Source: Actinomyces oris (GTDB lineage Bacteria; Actinomycetota; Actinomycetes; Actinomycetales; Actinomycetaceae). Taken from it: a stretch of DNA of 64,000 nt. The stretch spans positions 1 through 64,000 of the forward strand of contig NZ_MSKL01000002.1 in assembly GCF_001937665.1 (NCBI RefSeq), read 5' to 3'. This document shows positions 54,170 through 61,571 of this stretch, in pieces (position 1 is the stretch's first letter; the number at the start of each line of letters is the position of its first letter). The position numbers and the translations under genes are program-made. The notes beneath the pieces were generated by a model, which was given only the letters and a program-made list of their open reading frames with translations, had not been told where the DNA came from and searched no databases.

Positions 54170-55942
54170 TCACTCGTCGTCCGGGACGGCGTCGACCCCG
54201 GCCTCCTTGCGCTGCTCGGGCGTGATCGGAGCAGGCGCCTCGGTCAGCGGGTCGAAGCCGCCACCGGACTTCGGGAAGGCGATGACGTCACGGATGGAGT
54301 CGGCCTTGGTCAGCAAGGAGACGATGCGGTCCCAGCCGAAGGCGATACCGCCATGCGGTGGGGCGCCGAAGGTGAAGGCGTCCAGAAGGAAGCCGAACTT
54401 CTCCTGAGCCTCCTGCTCACCGATCCCCATAACGTTGAAGACGCGCTCCTGAACGTCGCTGCGGTGGATACGGATGGAGCCACCGCCGATCTCGTTGCCG
54501 TTGCAGACGATGTCGTAGGCGTAGGCCAGGGCGTTGCCCGGGTCGGTGTCGAAGGTCTCCAGGCACTCGGGCTTGGGCGAGGTGAAGGCGTGGTGGACCG
54601 CGGTCCAGGCGGACTTGCCCAGGGCCACGTCGCCGTCGGCCTTGGCGTCGGCGGAAGGCTTGAACAAGGGGGCGTCCACGATCCAGACGAAGGACCACTC
54701 GTCGTCGTTGATGAGGCCGCAGCGCTTGCCGATCTCCAGGCGGGCGGCGCCCAGCAGGGCGCGGGAGGAGTCCACGGGACCCGCGGCGAAGAAGATGCAG
54801 TCTCCGGGCTCGGCACCGGCGGCCTGGGCCAGGCCCTCGCGCTCGGCGTCGGTGATGTTCTTGGCGACGGGGCCACCGAGGGTCCCGTCGTCGGCGACGG
54901 TGACGTAGGCCAGGCCCTTGGCACCGCGCTGCTTGGCCCACTCCTGCCAGGCGTCGAAGGTGCGTCGGGACTGGGAGGCCCCGCCGGGCATGACGACGGC
55001 ACCCACGTAGGGGTTCTGGAAGACCCGGAAGGTGGTGTCCTTGAAGTAGTCGGTCAGGTCCACCAGCTCGCAGCCGAAACGCAGGTCGGGCTTGTCCGAG
55101 CCGTATTTCTCCATGGCGTCGCGGTAGGTCATGCGGGCAATGGGCGTGGGCAGGTCGTAGTCGATGAGGGCCCATACCTCGCGCAGCACGTCCTCGGCGA
55201 CGGCGATGACGTCGTCCTGCTCGACGAAGCTCATCTCCACATCGAGCTGGGTGAACTCGGGCTGGCGGTCGGCGCGGAAGTCCTCATCCCGGTAGCAGCG
55301 GGCGATCTGGTAGTAGCGCTCCATACCGGCAACCATGAGCAGCTGCTTGAACAGCTGCGGGCTCTGCGGCAGGGCGTACCAGGAGCCCGGTGCCAGACGA
55401 GCCGGGACCAGGAAGTCGCGGGCTCCCTCCGGGGTGGAGCGGGTCAGGGTGGGGGTCTCGATCTCCACGAAGTCATGGGAGTCCAGGACCCTGCGAGCGG
55501 CCTGGCTGACCTTGGCACGCAGGCGGATGGCGTGTTGCATGGCACTGCGCCGCAGGTCGAGGTAGCGGTAACGCAGCCGGGACTCCTCGCCGACCTGTCC
55601 GGCGTCCTCGGCGTGGTCGGAGACCTGGAAGGGCAGCGGGGCGGAGGCATTGAGGATCTCGACGTCGGAGACGACGACCTCGATCTCGCCGGTGGGCAGG
55701 TTCGGGTTGGCGTTGCCCTCAGGGCGGGCGCTCACCTCACCGGTGACGGCCAGGACGTACTCGGCGCGCAGGTCGTGGGCGATCTCCTCCCGGATGACGA
55801 CCTGGGCGATACCCGAGGCGTCCCGCAAGTCGATGAAGGCCACGCCTCCGTGGTCACGCCGTCGGTCCACCCATCCGGTGAGGGTCACGACCTGGCCGAT
55901 GTCTGAGGCGCGCAGGGAGCCTGCGGTGCGAGTTCGCAGCAC
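54170..55942 (-). CDS. aspS: Aspartyl-tRNA synthetase
   Basis: Charges tRNA-Asp (or Asp/Asn). 590 residues. N-terminal OB-fold ([35 protein letters not shown]), class II motif 2 ([20 protein letters not shown]) with QLDVEMSF, the GAD insertion domain typical of bacterial AspRS, and motif 3 [16 protein letters not shown]. No gatCAB genes in the window, so its discrimination of tRNA-Asn is unknown. Confidence 0.96.
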   Translation of the reverse strand: MLRTRTAGSLRASDIGQVVTLTGWVDRRRDHGGVAFIDLRDASGIAQVVIREEIAHDLRAEYVLAVTGEVSARPEGNANPNLPTGEIEVVVSDVEILNASAPLPFQVSDHAEDAGQVGEESRLRYRYLDLRRSAMQHAIRLRAKVSQAARRVLDSHDFVEIETPTLTRSTPEGARDFLVPARLAPGSWYALPQSPQLFKQLLMVAGMERYYQIARCYRDEDFRADRQPEFTQLDVEMSFVEQDDVIAVAEDVLREVWALIDYDLPTPIARMTYRDAMEKYGSDKPDLRFGCELVDLTDYFKDTTFRVFQNPYVGAVVMPGGASQSRRTFDAWQEWAKQRGAKGLAYVTVADDGTLGGPVAKNITDAEREGLAQAAGAEPGDCIFFAAGPVDSSRALLGAARLEIGKRCGLINDDEWSFVWIVDAPLFKPSADAKADGDVALGKSAWTAVHHAFTSPKPECLETFDTDPGNALAYAYDIVCNGNEIGGGSIRIHRSDVQERVFNVMGIGEQEAQEKFGFLLDAFTFGAPPHGGIAFGWDRIVSLLTKADSIRDVIAFPKSGGGFDPLTEAPAPITPEQRKEAGVDAVPDDE

Positions 55943-56048
55943 GGTGCTGAGTTCCTTCCGTGTGGGGCACTGAGCCGGTGCCCGTCGGGGCGCACCACGA
56001 GACGGGTGGGCGCCGGCGGCAGTTTACAAGGAGCTCGGCACTCGGGCG

Positions 56049-56843
56049 TCAGGCCATGGCCCGACGGCGTTGGTAGGCCGCCATCCTGCGACGGTTGATC
56101 GCCACGAGCACCGACAGCACGACCAGGATCACGCTGAGCACGAGGATGGAGGCACCGATGATCGGAAAACCGGTTGACCCGCCATCTGGACCAGCGGCCT
56201 GGATGCCGGAGGCTCCGGCACCATTGGGCCGCCCCACGGCCGCGACCTGACGGGGTGGTGGCGTCGGAGCGGGCGGAACGGTGGGAGGGGTGGACCCTCC
56301 GATGACCGTGACGCCCGAAACAGTGAAGTAGGGGCTCTTGTTGGTGTAGTCCGCCGCGTTGCTCTCCTGGCCGCTCTCCCCCTGAGCCCCGGAGACCCGG
56401 AATCGCAGCCAGTGGTTTCCCTGCTCGACGTACTCGGGAAGCTCGAAGGAGCCCGCAGCGGTGCCGTCCTTCTTGACGGTGATCGTGGCGACCACCTCGG
56501 ACTCCGTGGGGTGAGAGGCGACCAGCGCGCCGTCGTCGACGAGGACCTGGACCGTCACGCCACTGGGAAATCCCGAGAGCGTGTACATGATCGTTCCTCC
56601 GACGGCGACTGTCGAGGGGCTCACCGTTGAGGCGGTTCCTGTGGTGGAGGGACCGGTCTTGGTGTCCGCCCTGGCAGCGGGGCTCGTGGAGACCAGGGCT
56701 GCCAGGGATGCGAGGAGGACGGAGCAGACGACGATGAGCACGCGCGTCGAGCCCTGGAGGCAGCGGAAGCCGGTCCGATGCCAAGCCGGTGCAGGACGCC
56801 GATCTCGACGTATGCGCTCTGTCATCCGGGACGTCCGGATCAT
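56049..56843 (-). CDS. Exported type I membrane protein, unknown function
   Basis: Not recognised. 264 residues from the ATG at 56843, which has an excellent AAAGGAGGT at 8 bp. A basic N-region then a signal peptide (VLIVVCSVLLASLAALV, cleavage around APAARADT-like SPAARADT). The exported part (about 60-180) looks like an Ig/PKD-type beta domain (VAVGGTIMYTLSGFPSGVTV, ATITVKKDGTAAGSFELPEY). A Pro-rich stretch, a C-terminal TM helix (IIGASILVLSVILVVLSVLV) and a short Arg-rich tail follow. No LPXTG motif. Likely paired with the larger surface protein 75 bp upstream. Confidence 0.78.
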   Translation of the reverse strand: MIRTSRMTERIRRDRRPAPAWHRTGFRCLQGSTRVLIVVCSVLLASLAALVSTSPAARADTKTGPSTTGTASTVSPSTVAVGGTIMYTLSGFPSGVTVQVLVDDGALVASHPTESEVVATITVKKDGTAAGSFELPEYVEQGNHWLRFRVSGAQGESGQESNAADYTNKSPYFTVSGVTVIGGSTPPTVPPAPTPPPRQVAAVGRPNGAGASGIQAAGPDGGSTGFPIIGASILVLSVILVVLSVLVAINRRRMAAYQRRRAMA

Positions 56844-56918
56844 CTGCTCCCACCTCCTTTCCACGGCCGCGTGTTCCGGCCCCGTGACGATGTCATTGAC
56901 GATCTCTACCGCACCGTC

Positions 56919-59243
56919 TCAGCGCCTGCGCGGCATCCGCAGTTGCGGGGCGGACCGGGGTGCGCCGAGCGGCATGCCGGAGAACGCAGCGACCAGCAGG
57001 CTCACGGCACCGACGACCAGCAGTCCTCCAGCGCTGCCCAGGAGCATGTCGTTGGCACTGAGTCCCTTCGTGGACGCAGCCGCTTTGTCCGGGAGGGGCA
57101 GGAGCTGAGCCTGTGCCGGATTGCGAGGATCGAAGGACGCGGAGGAGATCTCCAGCTTCGCCCATCCCAGCAGGCTGTTGTCACGATCGGCTACCGCCAA
57201 CTCGTAGGAGCCGGACTCGAATGTCGAGATGTCGATGGAGACGCTGTTGGCGTCGTCGACCTGCACCCAGCCCTTGGTGGTGGCTCCGGGGAAGACGAAC
57301 ACCGACACCCACTCGCCCGCCTGCACCTTGGACTTGGGCAGGACGAGGTTGACGATGTTGCCCTGGCGGGAGCCGGACAAGGAGCCGGCATTGTCCGCGC
57401 TCAGGTGCGCGGCGCTGGCCACCGGGGGCACCGGGCTCCGGTCAGGACGGACAGTGCGCTGAGAGGACGTGTCGGGCTCGGGCGAGCCCTGCGTCGAAGC
57501 CGCGGAGTCCTCCGGGGCCTGTGCGCGTACGTCTCCTGAGCCGCCGGCGCTCGGGGCGGGAGCAGCTCCTGCGTTTGCCTGCTGAGGGGCGGAGCCGTCC
57601 TGCGAGGCCGAGGAGCGTGAGTCCGATCCGGTGCCGGGTGCCTGAGGTGCGGAGGAGTCGCCCTGGACACCTGCACCGGCGTCTGTGCCGGCTCCTGCAC
57701 CTGTACCGGAACCCGTGTCGCCCGGGTTGATGCCTGGGGCGCCATCCGTTCCGGGGCGCCCGCCGTCATCCGGATTCGGCTTCTGAGCGTTCTGATTGGG
57801 TTCGGCCGAGAGGGTGGGAGCAGGGCCGGAGGGTGAACCAGTCGGCTCCGGCGCGGGTTCCCTGGTGGGCGCCCCGGTGGCCGAGGGCTCAGCGCTCGGA
57901 GTGGGGGCCTGGCTCGGCGCGGGGGCCGGATCCGGCTTGGGTTGTGGAGCAACGGCCTTGCTGAGGGTGAAGATGTTGGTGCCGGCCGTCAGCCCGGCAC
58001 CAATGGACGAGACCTGGACGTAGTAGCGTCCTTTATCGGCGTTGCCTGCGGTGTAGAGCGCCGACAGGTTGAGCTGGGCGTCGAAGGACCCGTGGTGGAA
58101 GGTGACGGGGACCGAGAGCGTCCCCGGAATCACGTACCCACCGTAGGCCGCGACCTTGATCTCGACCGACTTCTCGCCATCGAGCATCGTCCCTTGGGAG
58201 CACCAACCCGAACCCCGGACTCTGACAGCGTTCTCTGGGTCGTAGGCGGGTTCGCCCCCCTGAGGGTCGGAGCCGTCGGAGCTGAGCACCTGGACGGTGG
58301 GCTTGGCCTGGCACGTCTCAACAGCGGCGCTCGGGGATGCGCTCGGCTGAGCGGACGCAGTCGGCTCAGGCAGAGGCGCCCCTGTAGGCGAGGGCGATGA
58401 GCTGGGTGAGGCAGTCATGGAAGGACTGGCAGACGCGCTGGGTGCTGCGGAGGGAGTCGGTGTGGGGGGTGCCGGTGAGCTGGGGGCCGCTGAGGAAGTC
58501 GGTGTGGGAGTCGGCGTAGGAGACACGGAGGGGTCCGGCACTGGTTCAGGAGTCGGCTCCGGCGTGGGCTCAGCGCTCGGCTCCGCGGTGGGTGCGGCGG
58601 ACGGCTCGGAAGTCGGTTCAGCAGTCGGCTCCGGTGTTGGTTCGGGGGCCGGAGGGTTGATGACATTCGGGTCCTGCTTGACGAAGGAGAACAGGCCTGT
58701 TGTCGCACTCACTGTTCCGCTGGTGTAGGTAAGGCTGAAGACCCTTGTGCCGACGTCCCAGCCGCTGTCCCCGGTGACCTGACGCATACCCTTGACGAGA
58801 TAGTCGGTCGGGATGAACACGTCCTGCTCGCCGTTGGCGGGAGCCGGTCGCTCGAGCTCGGCATTGAGACCAGGAAGCAGGTACGGAGTGACGGTCCTTC
58901 CCTCGACGACGTTGAGCGTGATGGCGGGGTCCTCCAGGACTTCTCCTGCGGTACTGCACCAGTCCGACAGGATTGACTCAACTCCCACGCCGAATCCAGT
59001 CTCGTAGACCGGAACCACATACTCGGGTTCCGACTGGCCCTCGGGGTAGACCATTCTGGCTGCGGGGTGGCAGGCCGAGCCGTTCTCGGAATCCTCAGCG
59101 GCTTTGCCTTCGTTCAGGAGGGGCATGGCGGCCACACCGGCGGTGGCCAGAACAATGCCAAAGGCTGTCAGAACAGCAAGAATTGCGCGCACACCGACCC
59201 TGGTCGCAGGGAGGGCCGCAAGCAGCCGCTGAGCGTATTGCAT
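56919..59243 (-). CDS. Large Pro/Ser/Thr/Glu-rich membrane-anchored surface protein
   Basis: 774 residues; family unknown. Signal peptide (ILAVLTAFGIVLATAGVAAM), a first folded domain (about 55-200, two Cys, ending GTRVFSLTYTSGTVSATTGL), a long linker of PEP/TPE/SAP repeats (about 205-320), a second domain of similar plan (two Cys, TFHHGSFDAQLNLSALYT, GLTAGTNIFTLSKAV), a second Gly/Ala/Pro-rich linker (about 435-610), a small third domain, a TM helix (LLVVGAVSLLVAAF) and a basic tail. The end of domains 1 and 2 is alike (AGTNIFTLS/VGTRVFSLT), suggesting duplication. No sorting motif, so anchored by the membrane helix. A cell-surface adhesin or assembly role is possible, not shown. Confidence 0.78.
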   Translation of the reverse strand: MQYAQRLLAALPATRVGVRAILAVLTAFGIVLATAGVAAMPLLNEGKAAEDSENGSACHPAARMVYPEGQSEPEYVVPVYETGFGVGVESILSDWCSTAGEVLEDPAITLNVVEGRTVTPYLLPGLNAELERPAPANGEQDVFIPTDYLVKGMRQVTGDSGWDVGTRVFSLTYTSGTVSATTGLFSFVKQDPNVINPPAPEPTPEPTAEPTSEPSAAPTAEPSAEPTPEPTPEPVPDPSVSPTPTPTPTSSAAPSSPAPPTPTPSAAPSASASPSMTASPSSSPSPTGAPLPEPTASAQPSASPSAAVETCQAKPTVQVLSSDGSDPQGGEPAYDPENAVRVRGSGWCSQGTMLDGEKSVEIKVAAYGGYVIPGTLSVPVTFHHGSFDAQLNLSALYTAGNADKGRYYVQVSSIGAGLTAGTNIFTLSKAVAPQPKPDPAPAPSQAPTPSAEPSATGAPTREPAPEPTGSPSGPAPTLSAEPNQNAQKPNPDDGGRPGTDGAPGINPGDTGSGTGAGAGTDAGAGVQGDSSAPQAPGTGSDSRSSASQDGSAPQQANAGAAPAPSAGGSGDVRAQAPEDSAASTQGSPEPDTSSQRTVRPDRSPVPPVASAAHLSADNAGSLSGSRQGNIVNLVLPKSKVQAGEWVSVFVFPGATTKGWVQVDDANSVSIDISTFESGSYELAVADRDNSLLGWAKLEISSASFDPRNPAQAQLLPLPDKAAASTKGLSANDMLLGSAGGLLVVGAVSLLVAAFSGMPLGAPRSAPQLRMPRRR

Positions 59244-59647
59244 GACGTGGTCTCGTTCATGGGCGGGGGCAGATGGACTTACTCGTACAGCAAATGGCTG
59301 ACAACCGAGATGCACGAGGAAAGGACGCACCGCGAAGCAGGCGCGGCCGCCTTTCGCGAACGATGATAGACGGACGCCCCCTTTCTAAGAATCCGCTATC
59401 ACCAGAAAACATCGTCCGCGTCGTCGATTCCTGGTTAAGTATACACACGGATAACCCTACGATCGGTCGGGATGAGATCATTCAGAACCGGAATTCTTAG
59501 GGAAACTCAAGCGTTGGTAACGCTAAATCAGTATACGTGATCCCGTTGTGGCCAAGATTTCTTTTGAGTCACGGTTTTATTCGTGCAGCAGATCGGGGCC
59601 CCGCCCCGCGCCCCTCTCTTCTCCGACGGCCACCCGTGAAAGCGCGC
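59244..59647. other. AT-rich intergenic region with surface-protein promoter candidates
   Basis: 404 bp without a gene and, at 59330-59580, the most AT-rich stretch in this part. Two TATACT boxes are found on the minus strand (59438-59443 and 59530-59535) facing the surface-protein gene, without good -35 partners. A perfect odd dyad, AGCGTT-GGT-AACGCT, lies between them at 59510-59524. The end toward 59647 is the 3' flank of the esterase gene; only a loopless CGGGGCCCCG palindrome was seen there. Confidence 0.4.
59510..59524. promoter_or_regulatory. Operator-like dyad AGCGTT-N3-AACGCT
   Basis: 15-bp odd palindrome with 6-bp perfect arms, located between the two -10-like TATACT boxes upstream of the surface-protein gene. 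Shape and central AACG-type arms resemble LacI-family operators; no LacI gene is in the window. Confidence 0.5.
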
Positions 59648-61147
59648 TCAGGTGCCCGGCTGCTGGAGTCCCAGGTCCTGCTCGTGAGCATCGAGTCCCC
59701 GCGACAGACCATGACGCCACCAGGCGTAGTCATGGCCACCGCGCTCCTCCCGGTACTCGACGAGAGCCCCCTCCTGCTCGAGGAACACCGCCGCTGTTCG
59801 AGCGGCGCGTTGCAGGCCGCCTTCATGGACCCCGCACTGCACCACCAGGCGAGCCTCCAGACCGCCACCGCTGCGGGCATCCAGCTCCTCCTGCCCCCAC
59901 GATCCGATGGAGTCGCTGCGAGTCTCAGCACGGCGGCGCAGCCAGGTCAGCAGCTCCCCCTCGCCCTCACCACGACACTCCGAGCCAAGCCAGAAGGAGC
60001 CGGACTGGACAACCGCGCGGGTGGCCAGCTCGGGATGGTGCAGAACGAAGTCGGCTGCTGCGACCCCTCCCAAGGACTGCCCGGCCACCACGATCCGATG
60101 CGGAGACCATGGGTGCACACCAACACCGTCAGAAGGTGAGTCGGTCGCGCGCCCATGGTCGCCGGCCGCCCGTCGTGCCGCCTGCAGGCAACGGTGGAGC
60201 AGCTCTCTGCTGCGTCGTGGATCCGCCAGGTCGCGTGAGCGCATCGCCAGGCCGCCGGAGTCGATGAGCAGCAGATCCCAGCGGCTGGATCTGGCGGCCA
60301 GGTGATCGACGGCGTCGTTACCGCGCCAGATGTTTCCGTCGAGCAGGACCAGCAGGCCGCGCTCGTACCGCCCACCGGAGGATTCCGGGACACGGCACCC
60401 GCGCCACAGCGTGACTCGGCGCCTGGGATCGTGCGGCTCATCAAAGTCCCTCAACGCCTCGTCCTCCAGGTCGAACCTGATGTCGTACCCGTCGCGCTCA
60501 TCATGGGGACGGTTCAGCGCCTGGTCCGCCAGAGCCCCCGAACCGGTCCTCCAGTCCGGGTGCAGCAGGGCCTTGGGCCCCAGCCACATCGAGGAGACCA
60601 GGCCGAAGCCGTCATGCAGTCGGTCGGGGTTGAGAGGATCCGGCCGCCCCAGCGCGTGAACACGCTTCCAGCACTCGCGCCGGGCCCCGGCGTCGTCAGG
60701 CAGCGGGGCTTGAGTCACGACGATTCGGTAACCCAGGAGCGCATCCTGCGGCAGCAGGACATGAAGCGCCCACCAGCCGGTTCCGGGAACCCGGACGGCG
60801 AGCGCCGGCGCGATGTGGGTGCGATGGTTGTCGGTCAGGGTGTTGAGATGGATGAGAACACTCGGACTGGCGCCGTGCTGCTGGTCATCGCGCCACAGGA
60901 AGGTCGTCTCCACCATCTCGACCCCGTCGACGACACGGCTCTCCCCCAGGAGAGGACAGCCACCGGCCGCAGCGGCGGCCAAGGCTGAATCGTCGGGAGC
61001 CTGAGGCCACCACGCCGGAGTCATCCGAACAGGGCCCCCGTCCGGCGCCAACGGGGTGGGGACCAGCTCTCGCCACCGAGCCCGCGGTGCGGATGGCTCG
61101 CGGCTACGCGCCTCACTCACCCCGCCGACTCTACAGCGGCGCCGCAC
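59648..61147 (-). CDS. Enterochelin esterase-like (Fes) hydrolase
   Basis: 499 residues, cytosolic. The N-terminal Fes domain (VVDGVEMVETTFLWRDD, HLNTLTDNHR) and a C-terminal esterase-D-like alpha/beta hydrolase (LLVLLDGNIWRGND, VVAGQSLGGVAAADFVLH with the nucleophile Ser, GGHDYAWWRHGL with the catalytic His) match siderophore esterases such as Fes. GTG at 61147 or 61120 may be the start. In known systems such enzymes release iron from imported catecholate siderophores. No siderophore synthesis or uptake genes are in the window, so a xenosiderophore or another ester is possible. Confidence 0.82.
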   Translation of the reverse strand: MRRRCRVGGVSEARSREPSAPRARWRELVPTPLAPDGGPVRMTPAWWPQAPDDSALAAAAAGGCPLLGESRVVDGVEMVETTFLWRDDQQHGASPSVLIHLNTLTDNHRTHIAPALAVRVPGTGWWALHVLLPQDALLGYRIVVTQAPLPDDAGARRECWKRVHALGRPDPLNPDRLHDGFGLVSSMWLGPKALLHPDWRTGSGALADQALNRPHDERDGYDIRFDLEDEALRDFDEPHDPRRRVTLWRGCRVPESSGGRYERGLLVLLDGNIWRGNDAVDHLAARSSRWDLLLIDSGGLAMRSRDLADPRRSRELLHRCLQAARRAAGDHGRATDSPSDGVGVHPWSPHRIVVAGQSLGGVAAADFVLHHPELATRAVVQSGSFWLGSECRGEGEGELLTWLRRRAETRSDSIGSWGQEELDARSGGGLEARLVVQCGVHEGGLQRAARTAAVFLEQEGALVEYREERGGHDYAWWRHGLSRGLDAHEQDLGLQQPGT

Positions 61148-61571
61148 TGGCCTGGCAACGGTGCAGCGAAGGTCAGCTCCTGACGCGGTGCCGGCCGTGG
61201 TCGACTCCTCCGTGAGGCGAGTAGCCGGATGATGACGTTGCGGGGCTCGATCCGTAGGGCTGCTGACATGGCCACGAGACCGACCTCACCTGTGATCCAG
61301 ACCGTGGAGCACAGAATGCCGCCGATTCTCCCGTAGCCTGGGCTCAGGAGCGATCCGTGCCCTGTTGACCCCGTTCGGGTCCTGCCGCATCCGGTGTGCG
61401 GCATGAGCATCCCGTGAGTCTGTGCGTGTTAGCCCATGAGTCACCCGGCCAGTCCGGGTGCGGGGCGAGTGTGGTGGGCCAGGTACGGCAAAGAGCGGAG
61501 GACAAAAGGTCCTCCCCCACACTCCGCCGCGGTCCCCGACATCTTCATGGGGACAGATATGGGAAAACTTC
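61148..61571 (+). promoter_or_regulatory. Long structured 5' region of the DEAD-box helicase gene
   Basis: 424 bp without a gene. The last 190 bp hold at least three strong hairpins: TGCCGCA (61384-61390)/TGCGGCA (61398-61404); CACCCGG (61442-61448)/CCGGGTG (61454-61460); and a long arm 61464-61474/61517-61528 (GGCGAGTGTGG with CCACACTCCGCC, one bulge) that encloses GGAGGAC (61497-61503)/GTCCTCC (61509-61515). The start codon lies 43 bp after the last. A structured leader fits autoregulation of RNA helicases. No clear promoter hexamers were assigned. Confidence 0.55.

Noticed and set aside
56919-57010. LPXTG cell-wall sorting signal at the surface protein C-terminus
   Set aside because: The end has a TM helix and Arg tail, but no LPXTG-like motif precedes it.
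57480-58700. Tandem DNA repeats or CRISPR-like array in the surface-protein gene
   Set aside because: The periodicity comes from Pro/Glu/Thr/Ser codons in linker regions; units are irregular and in frame.
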